Source of the DNA: Linnemannia hyalina
Lineage: Eukaryota; Mortierellomycota; Mortierellomycetes; Mortierellales; Mortierellaceae
NCBI GenBank assembly: GCA_019671135.1
Contig: JAHRHY010000009.1
Location: 1,798,001 to 1,862,000, forward strand
Length of the DNA: 64,000 bases
Direction: 5' to 3'
This document shows, one piece after another, positions 48,794 to 61,400 of the stretch; within the stretch, counting starts at the first letter, position 1; each line of letters begins with the position of its first letter. The notes beneath the pieces are model-generated. The model did no database searches and was not told the DNA's origin. It saw nothing but the letters and a program-made list of their open reading frames with translations. Both the position numbers and the translations under genes were made by a program.

Positions 48794-51700
48794 TTAGACC
48801 TTGCTAAAGAAGGTACGACGGCGTTCAGCGCGGACATTACGGGTGCGTTGGATGATGGCGATATCGCGTTCGCAGTAGGCCTTGTTCTCAAAGTTGTAGT
48901 AGACATCTGCCAATGGGGTCCGGCATTCTGCACACGAGAAGCAGGTCGGGTGGTATCTCCATCCCTATTATATCAAAGGAATCAAAAGAAAAAAAAGAAG
49001 CTTGGTTAGAAAACAAAAACTAGAAAACAACACCACTGCAAGAAAAAAGAAGGGGAAAAAAAAAAGAAGGTCGTGTACAAGTATTTTACCTCGACGGTTT
49101 GGGCACAGGCGCCTTCGATGGGTTCATCACAAGTCTTGCAAAGCGACTTGTTCATCTTATGGTAATGGCGTCGACAATAAGGAGCATCTCCAAAGACGTA
49201 AAAGGACTTGTCGGGGAAGGGGCGTTGGCAGGTATGGCATCCGAAACAGGCTGTATGCCATTTACCCTCCAGTTTGCCGTCCTGCGCACTGACAGCTTCC
49301 TTCTCGACGGGCTTGTTGCACCCACGACATTTGGGCAGGAAGAGGTCTGCAAAGTCGGCGGAACAATAGACACGACCGTTCTTCTCAACGTGACCGGGTT
49401 GACCACTGCCGTTGGAGGGTTGGACGATGGGTTTGCGGCAGTGGTAGCACTGCAGGTGGTGATCATGCCAAGTCTGTCCCAAAGCATACACGGTGGTCTC
49501 ATCCGAGTGGATAGACCCATCACACCCCGCACAAGTAGGAAGCCGCCGCCGCTGAATCCTCAACTTCTCCTTCTCCTTCTCCCTCTCGACCATCCGGGAG
49601 TAGTCCTTATCACAGTAAAGGCGGCCTTCGAATTCACGCGCATGACGAGCAGAGTTGAGGGTATTCCTGCATCGAGTACATTTGAAGCACTCGGCATGGA
49701 AGTCGCCTACACGGTCCATCTTGATGGATCGATCGGATTCCGAGGAATGGATTTCGTATTGGCATCCTTGGCAGGGGTGGCTTCCTCCACCGATTCTCTC
49801 GGACTGAGAAGGAATAGGTGTAGCATTAGAAGAAGACGATGGGTGTGCTGATCGACTACGAGAGCTCAAAGCTGATGACGAACGGGTCTTATCACGGTCC
49901 CGAATGCTCTCACGGTCGCGGTTGCTATCGCTCCTCTCACGGCGAGGTCGAGGACTACCACTGCCATTCTCCCGCGCAGACAGCGCAGGCCGCTCACTCC
50001 TCTCACGCTCCAGTCTCCGCTGCTGACTCCGCGTGGAAGCAGTGCTCGGACTATCCGATCTAGGACCACCCATGATCATGTCACTGTTATTATTACTGTT
50101 GTTGCTGGACGGCAAGGTAGGCAATCGAGGTATGGGAGGTGCAACGGAATGCTCGTCCATCAGCATAAGGTTCCGACCGCCGTTCTCGGGAGCCAATGAC
50201 CGAGATCGCGAACGACGGGTCGAGTCGCGGGTAGAGTTGCGAGTCGAGTTACGTAGAGAAGGAGAGGACGTTTTTGGTAGGGTGTCGATCTGTTGGAGGA
50301 GATCTTCCATCAGGGCATCGAATTGGTCTGATCCTCCGGTCCCTTTGCGGGTACTTGGCTGAGCAATCGATGGTCTTCTCCCTATGATATTGTTGAAAAT
50401 GTAATGAAACCATGAGTTAGTAAGTGGATTTCGAATTGGAGGCATCAAAGCGACAAAAAAAAATCCTATCAACTTACCACGAGTAGGAATGGGAGATGCA
50501 ATCTCGGGAGGGGTAGGTGGGCGGTAGGCAGAACCCTTGGTAGGGACCACAGTAGCGAGATTGTCACCGTCATCGCCTCTGAGAGAGACTGGAGGTGAGG
50601 GTGTCTTATAAGCCGACGCAGCGTCCTGGAGACGACGGGACCTTCCTTCAGATCGTGACGAGGAAGGAGTCAGTGGTTGCTCCTTCTCTCGTTCGCGTGC
50701 ACGTTCACGCTCAGACCGTCCATATCGGTCGCTAGCAGTAGTAGTGGTGTTGCTCTCCAGGGCTCTCGATCGAATCGGCTCAGAGCGCAGTGTAATCTCC
50801 GACTGCTCAGAGAGCATAGTGTTCGATCTGCCCCTATTGGCTTTCCGCTCTCTCACAGCTGAAGCAACAGAAGCGCTAGAACCAGAGCGGACAGGCATAG
50901 GGGCCGCGGGTGTTGGAATCTGATGACTATACTGAGCTCCATACTCCGGGATAGGTGGTGCCGAGCGGTTCGCTCTCTCCCTGATCCTGTCGCGTTCACG
51001 ATCCCGACTGATGACATCTGAAGATGCAGAAAGTGACTGGTCAGTGTTGTTGCTGAGAGAACTCTTGCTCCGTCTGTTGTAGTCATATCCTTGGTTTCCT
51101 TGCCCTCCAATTGCATGGACAGAGGCCATGGAAGGAGTACGTGCCCTTGACTTTTGAGGCACGGCTGGTTGGTTATACAGTGAGGTCCTGGAAGGGAATG
51201 AGGAGTTGGGCAACGAGTACGAAGTTGAAGACGCCGTAGATTCGGTGGGTGTATTGGCGCGAGGAGCGGCATAGGACCGAACAACAGACTGACTCTGTCG
51301 GTTCTGTGGCTGGTGGGCAGATGTAGCCGTGGCAGCTGCAAAGGCTGCAGCAACAGCGAATCGATCCTCTGCTGGTACCTTTGGCGTGAAATAATCGTTC
51401 TGCTCCCTCTGGTAGTGGCTAGAACTCCTCGGCAGTTGCTGTCCCTGTTGTTGATATTGATGGGCCCCATAAGAAGCAGACGCCTGATCCTGACGATCCG
51501 AGTTGGACTGAGGAAGAGGAAGAGGGGCAGGTGGGGAGGAGGTCTTGGTCATCTTCGCGTACTTTTCCAGAAAAGGGAGGGAGGGGCGAGGAGAGGGGGA
51601 CATTAATCCTCCGGAAGTGGTATTACCGGATGACAAGGGACTGGCGCTGAAACCGTTTGAGATGCTGGTGTTTATGGGGATAGGGGGCGGCTTGTGTCCG

Positions 51701-53290
51701 GGTCTGTAGGCGCCAGCATTTTTGCCTACCACAGGTGAAAAATCTATACAAAAGAGCATACAAATGGTCGGATTTGAGCGGTTAGGTTGCTTTGCAAGGG
51801 GAAAGTAGGTTTGAATGATACGAAAATAAACAGGGAGCTGGAAAACTGACACAGAGGACACAGAGGGAAAAAAGGGTCGAGGGGTTCCTGAACTCACGAC
51901 ATTTTGTGCTCTTTGCATGCTTACCTTGGCGGTCTGTGAGATGGTACATAACATAATTTGTCGGTATAGTTCGTGGTCAAACCCCGGAGGTAGAGTCAGG
52001 TAAATGAAAATTGAAGGGGGTTGAAGTGAGTGGGACGTGAAGGGAAGAAAGGAGCCAAGGCAGACAAAAATGATCCGAAGAGAAAGGATGGAATGGGCGT
52101 GTGGATACAAATAAACAAGGGATCGTCGATGTGTTTGAGATTGTGGCGGCAAAAAAAAAGAAAGGGTCAGATAAAGTTGAATGTGAGAGGTATGTTCATG
52201 TACGGAAGACGGGGAGGACGAAGATCAAGAGGCAAGATGGTTTCCACGCGTGTGTAGAGCATAAAATAGATGGACAATGCAGAACAGAAGGGATAGATGC
52301 AACGTGAAGCGTGTGAACAATTTGAAGGAGGTGAGCAAAAGAGAAGAGCGAGAGCAGAAGGTTACAAAAGACGAAAGGAAGAGGACGAACGAAGATGGGC
52401 GATGGAAGGATTGTTAGGAGTAGGGGTGGTGATTGAGCAAACAGAAAAGAAAAAACCGAGATGGTTAGTTGTCATTGACCTACACACGTTATTGTCGGGT
52501 TGGAGGGGGGGCATTTGGCAATGGGTAGGTGACCCTTGAAAAGAAATGAGGAATGACCACTGAACCCACAGTCCCTCTGGCAATAGCAAACATTCCATTT
52601 CGCGGATCTTCCTTTATGGCTGCAGCCCGCAAGCACGTTCACGCCCTCTTCTAATTCAGTGTCATCCATGGTTCCTTACACTAGCATGTTGCTCATTAAG
52701 TGACTAATGGTCTAGTGTGGTGTATTATGAGAGTCCTTATTGGATGTTCCATGGGTTCAGGTCGGGTGTTCAAATCTCCGCCTTAGCCCATTGCGCTTCA
52801 TTCACTCTTATTTCCGGGCGTAGAGTGGGTGGTATTTGTTGAGTGGCATTGGTTAGACCTTGTCGATGCACCAAAGAAATGCTCACGTTCTCAATTGCTT
52901 GGGTGTCCGTCGTGTTTCTTCTCGAGTGCTCTGTCGCCGTGTGGGTCACATTCCCTCCCTTCTCACAGAGATACGCCCATCCCACGTTGCATTGAAATAA
53001 TGGTTCCTGAGAATTATTTTTGTCCACGCTAATTATGTACTTTCATCATCCATGTAGTCGCGTGTCCGTACTTTTGTATGAGACAAAATAATAGCGAATC
53101 CTGTAGTGTGTGCTTGTCATGGTAATAATAATAACAGCTACTTACGTTTGATGGAAAGCGGCTGTACAGGCATGGCAGGTGTGCCTCGACAGACGTGTTC
53201 GCCCAACTGGCGGAATACGACATCATCCCCACAGTCGGAGCATCGAATGACTGGTATAATCTGAGAGAGGCGGGGATCCTTCACGCTCAT
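48794..53290 (-). CDS. Four-LIM-domain paxillin-like protein
   Basis: Main exons 53290..53146, 51743..50478, 50381..49090 and 48964..48794, 957 aa. A possible 9-nt exon (51933..51925, between ACAG and GTAAGC) would add three residues without changing phase. Exon 1 has a zinc-ribbon-like RCSDCGDDVVFRQLGEHVC (about 16-34), as in other fungal LIM proteins. A disordered Ser/Arg/Pro region follows, with PPPIP and PPTPPE. Four LIM domains fill residues about 673-945, starting at CQGC, CAGC, CRGC and CKTC. Each has the HxxCFxC middle or its HLQCYHC variant; the last is completed by the final exon (GWRYHPTCFSCAECRTPL). Fungal members (Pxl1 group) act as scaffolds at polarity sites, cytokinetic rings and Rho signalling. 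The gene converges with the kinase. An alternative first exon is likely (see next entry). LIM calls are certain; function is inferred from the family. Confidence 0.9.
51925..52420 (-). promoter_or_regulatory. Possible internal promoter and alternative first exon of the LIM gene
   Basis: Within the long first intron the plus strand is A/G-rich (about 52000-52400), that is, a CT tract on the coding strand like those at true gene starts. Just downstream, ATG at 51949..51947 opens MYHLTDRQ and is followed by a GTAAGC donor after 51925. Its phase 1 joins correctly to the next exon (DFSPVVGKNAG). This would give a LIM protein lacking the N-terminal Cys/His motif. An out-of-frame ATG lies five nucleotides upstream of it. 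Confidence 0.4.
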
Positions 53291-54171
53291 TTAGATGTTG
53301 AAGAATGAGTGGAATGAGGCGTGCTGTGATGAGTAGGCGGGTTGGTGAATGAGGCGTGTTTTGAATGTAAGGAGAAGAGGGGGTCAAGAGGCTGGTTGCA
53401 GTGAAAGGGAATGGACCGTGTCAAGGAGGGAGGTGTAGTAAGAGTGAGAAGGTCGTGAAAGCGGTTATTGTCGCCAGGTAGGGTATAAAAGAAGATGTCT
53501 TTGTTGTCTATGTGCAATTGGCGATGAAGGAGGACGTGAATAAAAGAAAAGAGAAAAGAGAAAGGCGTGAGGAGGAAAAGAAAGGGTGAAGGAAGGAAGG
53601 ACGTGTGGATGAAGGATTGTCGTGAAAGAGGGTGAATAGGAACAACAAAGGAGCCGTGTCAGGCCTGAAGTAAAAAAGGGAAATGAAGGGCAGACGGGCA
53701 GAAAATACAATGAAAAGGAGAATTGAGACTGCGTGGAACGAAGGGTGAAGTGAAGGGAGGGGAGGGTGAAAAAGAGTAAGAGAACAGGAGGAAGAAGAAG
53801 GGTAAGAAGAGAAGAAAAGAAAAGGCGTAGATGTGAATGATGAATTAAAGGAAGAGAGTGTGAGAGGCGGCAATGAGTGAGGTGGGTAGAGGATGTGAAC
53901 GGACAAAGAACCAAGGCAAGATGAACTACTATACAATGGACGATAGGGTCGAGTGGACAATGAATGGTTCGATGATGTCTCAATGGCTTACACATACATA
54001 ATGCTTCCCCTTTTTTCTCTCCACCCGGCAAGGAACATAACATATGTGGTGCATGTACGCACAAAAAGAAGACATCCAAGGGTTGTTCTCAAATAAAGAC
54101 AGAAGAACCAGGTGGCCTATTGAATTCAATAAACTATCGACTCAGTACAGGTGAGCCCTCGTTTCCATTTG

Positions 54172-54214
<43 letters not shown>

Positions 54215-54394
54215 CCCTGCTCACACACGCTCATACACATCGACCATCCTTCTCTCGTTCTGTCCTCATCCCTTCCTCGCTTCCTCGGGCGGACCAAACA
54301 GACAGATAGGGCTAGATGATTTCTAAGTGATAAGCAAGCAAACCAACACCCAAGCGTCCACCCTTTCCCTTCCTCCCTTTCTTCTTTCGAAGGC
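53291..54394. other. Upstream region of the LIM gene, then a CT-rich plus-strand tract
   Basis: 53330-53900 is A/G-rich on plus, forming the CT leader/promoter tract of the minus-strand LIM gene; the long minus-strand open frames there are Ser/Phe/Leu low-complexity. At 54160-54390 the polarity switches to CT-rich on plus, including a TC microsatellite, directly before a small plus-strand ORF. Confidence 0.45.
54168..54207. repeat. TC dinucleotide microsatellite
   Basis: About 18 CT/TC units, with a few interruptions at the left end. Confidence 0.9.
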
Positions 54395-54670
54395 ATGAGA
54401 GCCCTCCTTGTGTATTTTGTGTTTTGTTTTGTTTCTGCCTTTGGATGTGTCCTATTGACAAACCTGATTGAACTCTGTCTTAAAGACGAGTTACTAAAGC
54501 CTTGCATGTGTCTAAATGAGGAGGTTTGGGTAAACAAGGGTCCTCATAAACTTGTCTTTCCACACACTCTCTTCCTCTACCCACCTTTATGGTTCTGTGG
54601 GCGCTCTAAGGATGTACCTTCTGTGCGGCTGTATCCGATATCTCTGCAAGGGTACCTCTATAAAGACTAG
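54395..54670 (+). CDS. Candidate small secreted or membrane protein (91 aa)
   Basis: Single-exon ATG frame directly after a CT-rich tract of the kind seen before true starts here. The first about 22 residues (MRALLVYFVFCFVSAFGCVL) read as a signal peptide or membrane anchor. The rest has a few Cys (CLKDELLKPCMCLNEE, FCGRSKD) and no recognisable domain. Position and leader argue for a gene; the small size and lack of a known homologue argue against. It could be a chance ORF. Confidence 0.25.
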   Translation: MRALLVYFVFCFVSAFGCVLLTNLIELCLKDELLKPCMCLNEEVWVNKGPHKLVFPHTLFLYPPLWFCGRSKDVPSVRLYPISLQGYLYKD

Positions 54671-56300
54671 CCGTCCGCAAAAACTCTTATGAATGGCATA
54701 TCATAAGCATGTGGCGGCTAAGTCCTCCTGCTAGACTCTAAAAAAGGGGTTTAGTCTCTATTTGACGCCTCAGAGGAATCGGGGGCCAAAGATGACTCAA
54801 AAGGACGTAAGTAATAAATGGGGCGCCAGCCTCCAGGCATTCGGGGGAAAGGCATGCAGGGGGTCGTCGCACCTGGTCTTTGCCCTGAGCGTGAACTGTG
54901 ATGCAGGAGGCCATTTAGGGATCCATGCCTTACTGGACGACAATGAAACGAGAAGAGCACCGTATCCTTAAGCCACCCTTTTTTTATAACTCGGCCCATC
55001 TAGGGGGCGCAAAGGTACATCGACATGGTACTAGCTCCATGCCATCGCTGAACCACATCCATTCAAAATCTGCCTCCTGACAAAGGGACCATTTTTTAGA
55101 CACTGCACTGGTTGATCGTAAAGTGCTACCATCTCCACAATTGACAGTAGAGGTAAAGAGGACAGGTAACAGTAATACTAAAAGGCGGGGGTCAGGGGAG
55201 AGGGAGAAAAGGAGAAGTAAAATGGTATAGGGGTATCCATTTGGTGCAACCATAACAGCCACAAAAACAACAGACAGCAACGACTCTTGTTCTCCTATGT
55301 TGTGATTTCTGCAAAAGAGCTCTCTTGTTTATCCCCCTCTTCTACCTACAATGAGGAAGTGGCAACGAGTAAACATAAACAAGAGGGGAGAACTAAAACA
55401 ACCAACGGGCAAAATGACAAACAAAGATGCAAGTCATGTCATGGATATGAAAAAATGAACGGCCGAGGCTGCATGGGCGACGATGTTCAATTGGGAACAT
55501 GCGGGGAGAGAAAGAGGGGAGGATAGTGGTCCAAGTCACCCACACCCCACACGATGCCAATTGCTCACCATTGGCCCCCTCTTTATTGTTGTTACTTTCA
55601 GTGGATGAATAATATAATCTCCAGGATTATCGACATGTGTCGCCCCTTCCACCCAAAATGCATAAGCACAATTAAAGTAATGGGCAAGTGGATGTGTCTA
55701 CAAAACACTTTGGCTTGTGGAGCGAACCTGCTTGACAACAGACAGAAAAAAAAGGTTCGACGCTCACTTTTTTTTCTTTCTCCTCTTTTCTTTCGATCCG
55801 CATTGACATGCGCCGTTCATAAGTCGTGTGGGTGTGTAAACTAGGTTCAAGCGACGCAAAAAAAAAAATCAGCTCACAAGCCGAATCAAAAGAAGCATCC
55901 AGTTTTTAGTCCGCATTCCTTTCTTTTTTTTATTCTCTGAGCCCCATGGTGGAACCGCAAGGAGAGAAAGGCGTTGAGTTGATCAAGAGGGCATAGGAAT
56001 GGAATATTCTCCATTCCGTTCTTTCTTCCTTCTCTTTGAAAAGTCTGTGTACCCTTGTCAAGGAGGAGGGGGAGCGTGTCGTGCATTGGGGACAAAAAAA
56101 AGTCGAGGTGAAGAGGTTTTAGAAAATGTTTGCCACCAATTTTTGTCAATGCGTTTGTTTCATTCAATTGTCTCCTGGCAAGCTGATTTTTTTTGCTAGG
56201 GTATGATTGCTGCCTGTTGTTGGTTTGTCGTGCTATTGTTGCTACTGTTACCACTGTTTGTTGCTGTCATGGCCGCGAGTACTGTTTGTTGGTGGTGAAA
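54671..56300. other. Intergenic stretch without recognised features
   Basis: About 1.6 kb with no convincing coding frame, RNA gene or transposon signature. Base composition around 54760-54960 is noticeably more GC-rich than the flanks. Nothing further can be supported. Confidence 0.4.
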
Positions 56301-56499
56301 AGCGGCGGTTAATGGTTGAAAGGGGGACATGCCCACTTGCGACGCCAAACCGACTCTTGCCTGCTCACATCAGATCCTCGACACAAAGACTATTTCCTCT
56401 CCCGGCTTCTCCTTCATCGACCAGCGCTCCCACATCCAGTCATGCTCCTGCTGCCCAAACCTGTCCTCGTCAATCTTGATTCATAGAACCTAGTTCATC

Positions 56500-57250
56500 C
56501 ATGACCCCATTTATCCGGACAGCGAAAACGAAAATCATTTTCCTGTAGTTTGCCGAGCTTGGATAAGACCTTCTCCTGACACCATCGAGACTTTGACTGA
56601 GGGTGATTTGTTGACTGCTCCTCATAGATCGCTTAGTTCAGGTCCTGAATACGTTGACCTCTCACCTCCCTCAGCTTCCTTCGCACCTTCTCCAGCATCC
56701 TTCCTTGCTCTCCCTTGGCTCGCTGGACATATACTATGGTCTTCTGCAACTTATTTAGGCCGCGACACGTCCAATGCGGCGAGCGGAGAATGTCGGTCGC
56801 TTCGACGAAGTGATTCTCGCCTGTACACTCCTTCGGCTCCGAACGATCGACAAACAGCCTTTTCAGTTCCAATGAGCAAGGCTAGGTTCATAGACTTTGA
56901 AGTGCAGGTGCTCGAGAGCCTGGCAGCTATCTGAAAGGGCCCTCACAACAACGGGATGAATCATGCGCAACTCAACTCGGATCAGGAACGGCGATTGACT
57001 GATCAGCTGATGCGTGACCATCGAAACGCAAGCGTCTCCTCTCCTCCCGACACCAAAAGTTTTGAAAGGATAGACCGAGTCTCCACCAGCAATCGGTCCA
57101 CCATCGGCCAAGGGATTCATGAACACCACATCGCCCGAGAACTCCAATCGCTCCAGTTCTGGGAAAAACTTAAGATCCGGAGTAGGTCCCCCCCGTACTC
57201 CTCATTGGTCCGCTTCAACTCCTTGACCGCATGGATAATTGGGCACGTTC
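56500..57250 (-). pseudogene. Decayed F-box/LRR-like protein fragment
   Basis: Read leftwards on the minus strand, fragments in different frames keep the order I recall for the expanded F-box/LRR-like family of Mortierella: FFPELERLEFSGDVVFMNP, then LISQSPFLIRVELRMIHPVV with CQALEHLHFKVY, then CTGENHFVEATDILRSPHW followed by CRGLNKLQKTIVYV, then QEKVLSKLGKLQEND. Frame changes and stops between the pieces show a broken gene; no F-box start remains in the window. The family call is from remembered sequence style and should be treated as tentative. A fragment in the opposite orientation starts about 0.4 kb to the right. Confidence 0.4.
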
Positions 57251-57599
57251 TTGTCGGGCTCGTTTCGCTCTAGTAAAGTCTTTTCTTGGGGTCTTGTACC
57301 GCTTTTGACCAGATGCCCGCCTCGCCATATATTAAAGTATGTTCCGTGGATTTTGCTCCGATAACCAAATATCATTCGAGGCGCTCGATGAGCATTTGGG
57401 ATGAATGAACTTTGCACCCTTCAGTTCACGTCGGCGATTTGACAATGAAAACAAAGCATTTGGTCGCCGCGACCAACCCTTTCTCAAGGGTGCAGGACGA
57501 TAGTCACTCCCCCGTTCAGTACTGCATCCTCGTCCGACGATATGTGTGTGTCCGATCATCGTCCTTGTTTTTTTTTCTTTGATCGAGCTCAAATAGTTT

Positions 57600-58096
57600 T
57601 TCGCACAGACGATTCTTGTCCGGTATCGAGTGGACTTGTTTGGGGATCGATAAGTTGGACACTGAGATCCAGGTCTCGTCTCGCAAGGGGACGGCTCGGG
57701 AGCATATGCAGATTTTCAGATCATATTCTATTAGGCGGCGGTAGGTTCATACCAGAGGAAGAGGGGGAAGGGATCCCTGAAGACGAGACACCGACACCGG
57801 AGCAACAACAGGCCTCACATCTGACTCAAAGACATGTTTGTGCACGACTGGCGCGACTCAGGAACCTCTCCCAGATTAGCTTCGGACCGCGCCACACTGT
57901 CGACCCAATGCTCCTCCTTAGCGAAGCAGCTACTCTATCATCCATGGTTTCGCAACGCGAGGTTGTCAAGCGAGGGCTCGATTTTTCACAGGGGTCTAAG
58001 TTCAGCGTGCTGCTGGCATCAATTCCGTACCTAGGTGGGGTTGAGTTGAGCAAGTTTGTTTATTCAGAAGAGAGTGCGTTTGATGAGCTCGCGTAG
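57600..58096 (+). pseudogene. Second decayed F-box/LRR-like fragment, opposite strand
   Basis: Plus-strand open frame with PEQQQASHLTQRHVCARLAR followed by LRNLSQISFG. This resembles the C-terminal module (QRQVY..LA.L..L..L.LG) that also appears as QEKVLSKLGKLQ in the neighbouring minus-strand fragment. It then reads KFSVLLASIPYLGGVELSKF and stops at 58096. No initiator, F-box or LRR N-terminus is attached. It is interpreted as the 3' remnant of another family member, pointing towards the NLR-like gene. It could also be a short real gene; evidence is modest. Confidence 0.35.
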
Positions 58097-58405
58097 ATAG
58101 AGGGGCGGTGGCGGTGGGTGGTACAGGAGGGGTGTGGGAACCAGGTCATTGCTGTTGAGGCACACCGACCCCTTTGAATGTGGCCGTTGGAATAAACTGG
58201 AGCAAGTTTGTGTTTGCGCGCACTCTTTTTTTTTACTGTTCTCTCGCTCTGCTAGTTTATTTCCTCGCTCTTTTAACTTCATCATTCATTTGGCTGTGCT
58301 TTGAGAGAGATGCAAAAGACAAATGGATAGTGTTTAGTAGTACATATAGGGTGGTTTAATAAACACGCTACGGTAATGCGAAGGAGTATCGACTTGGCTT
58401 ATATT

Positions 58406-61400
58406 CTAGTCGGATGATGCTGATCCAGTAGCGCCGCGCTGCTCGAGCAACCTGCGATTCATTGCACTGAGACCAACAACACCATTGAGAACGGCACCAG
58501 AGGCGACTAGCACAGCAGGCCCAGAGGACCACACCAAATCAACAGAAACTCTTCCAGACCCATCATTGTCCTCCACCACCCGCCAGGCACGGATCGATCC
58601 TTCAATACTTGCCGTCGCAAACTCCAACGTGTTGGGCCTCCAAACAACGTCGTTAACAGATCTTGTAAACCCCTCAATGACTGACACACAATCCTGGACC
58701 TGTAGCGGTAGCGCCTGCTGACCATGCTCCGGGGATGGCAGCTTCCAGAGCCGAACACTGGTGTTGTGCGCTGTTGTTACCCATTGGCTGCAGGAAGAGA
58801 ACGTAAGCTGGCTGCCCTCCTGGTCCTCCTTCAAGATATATCGCAAACTTTGGTGTTGTTGGTTGTAGTCCCACAATCGAATGGTGCCATCTCCGTCGCA
58901 GGAGGCCTCCTGGAGACAACCAAGTTTATCAACGACAAAATTCTCTCTGTGTAAAACAATATTGATCGTCCTTTCCGCATCGAGTTCGCTAGTGACTACC
59001 TCTAAGAGTAGAGCCTTTCCCTCACCGTATGCCGAAGCAATCCAGCGACCATCTGGAGAAAACTCAACACTATAAACGTATTCCGGGTGATTTCTTAGAA
59101 CATGATCGGGTGCTCCTGAATAGGTATCCCAAAACCGCACCGTGCCGTCGTAACCACCAGAAGCAAGCCAGCGACCACAAGGCGAGAAGGCCACAGTACT
59201 CACGACAGACTCGTGCCCAGGAAGAACAAAGGGGGCAGCGCGGGATTCGGCGCTCCATAGAGTCACTTGCTGATCACTGCCGACGGCTAGCCGGAGACCG
59301 CACGGGGAGAATGCAATGCAATGTACGCCGTACAGGTGATCTTGAAAAACGAAGTCGACGTCTCCCGAATCCGCGTTGAATTGTCGCATGGGTGCGTTTC
59401 GACTGCCAGTGATGAGCTGCCGTCCGTCCGGAGAGTATGTCACGCATAACTGTGGGTCTACTATGTCATGAGAGTCGAATCTTGTTGTAAGCGGGTTCAC
59501 CTCCCACAGTCGTAGAGTCTTATCGTAACTTGCTGAGGCAATATACGAGCCACTTGGTGAAAACCGAACGCAGCTGACACAATCCATTTGGCTGACAAAT
59601 GATGAGATAAGTGCGCCAGAACGGGAGTCCCACAGCTTCACTGTACGGTCAAAACTGGATGAGGCGATCCATTGGTCATCGGGTGAGAAGGCGATACTGG
59701 TAATTCCATGCGTGTGTGCCGCCCCATGTGTGTGTGCCATCTCTTTCCATCCAGGCACTAGGGTGGTCGTTGCTGCCTCCCATAGTTGCAATTGACCTCC
59801 TAAGGAGCCTGTAGCGATTCGCTGGCCATCAAGTGAATATGCTAGACTCATAATCCAATCGTTGCCCTCGCAAGACTCCAGAATAAGCAATCCGGTGAGT
59901 GTGTCGAATATTCGGATCGTTTCATTCCAGCCGGTGGAAGCAATGGTGTTTCCGTTGGGCGAATAGGCAATGCTGCTATAGGCGCCAGCTCTGTTGGTCA
60001 AAACGAAAACGGAAGCACCGGTCCGAGCATCCCAGAGTATCACCGAGTGGTCGTTACTGACCGTTGCGACCTGCTGGCCCGTTGGAGAGAACGCCACCGC
60101 CCTCACCTCGTTTGAGTGTCCGTCCAAAATGAAATCGGCTGATCCAGTCTCGCTGGTCCGGAATCTTGGTACTTCATCCAAAATGCTAGAAGACATGGCA
60201 TAGAACGCCCCCGCCTTCATTTCGTTGGGGTGTCCCTCTAAAATGAGATCGGTTGATCCAGTCTCGCTGTTCCAAAGGCGTGCTGTTTTGTCCCAGCTGC
60301 CAGAAAGAAGTTGTTGGCTGTTCGGCGAGTAAGCAAGACTTGTAACGGCTTTCTGGTGCCCTTGAAACACTTGAATCTTTGTCCAAGTTACAGTGTCGTA
60401 GATGCTGATGTCGCCGCTGTACAGACCTGCCGCGAGAAACTTGCCGTCCAGCGAGAAGGCGCATGACGAGACCCCCTCCAACTCCTCCAAGCATGGCAGC
60501 TCTCCAAATTGAGTTTCACCCATGCCTGCGCGGCTGAGATCCGCCTGTCGAATCCATGTCTTGGAGAGATTGACACCTGTCAAGTCGGCATCCTGTAGTT
60601 GTGCAGAGTCAAACTGCCCACCGGTAAGATCCGCTCCTGGAATGCGAATACCTCGAAGATCGACTCCGTTGAATCGTACCCTTGCCTTGACCAAGATCGT
60701 GATGGCATTTGCAGCGGCTTGAGCTGCTTGGTTGTCGTTCTTGGACTGCTCAATGATGGTGAGGAGCTCGTCCTTGAATCCAGAATCCAGCTGCACGCGC
60801 TCGGCTAGAAATTGAATGATCGAGGGTTCTACGGCAAGGTTCCTCAGGGACAATGGATGGATGCTGATGGTGGGTGAGGTGAAGGAAGCATCAGGAAGGA
60901 TAGGCGGATCATATTCGCCGTGCTCCTTGATGAGTCCACAGATGGCGCTGGCAAAAAAATACTCCAGGATCGAACGATGGACAAAGCGGTACTGAGTGCC
61001 GGCTCGACTGAGAAGACTGGCGCCACGGAGAAGACTCGTCTCGCAGTCGATGCTGAAAAAGGCCGCTTTCCAGGAAGATTTGTCGTGTTTGTTGATGTAG
61101 TCGACAACAGGTCTGCCGTCCTGATGTACAAAAATCGCAGTTGCCAGATCCTGTTGAAACTTGACCCCACTCTGCTCGAATCCGGCCTCCAACAACTCCT
61201 CGAAAGCCACCTGGTTCTCCCTGTCCAGTCTTTGATCCTCCAGACGGCGCTTGTTGACAGCCATCCAGTGCCTCACAAAAGTGTCGTACAACTCCGCACG
61301 AGTGACCCGAAGCCTGTAGAGGTCGGTTTTCCCTTGCACGACGGTAGGAAGGGCCTCCAGTGATAGAGTAAGAAGGAACGGGTTCCTGACTAGATCCATG

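Noticed and set aside
53465..54079. 204-aa minus-strand ORF upstream of the LIM gene
   Set aside because: It sits in the CT-rich leader of the LIM gene; Ser/Phe/Leu composition with no domain. Treated as 5' flank.
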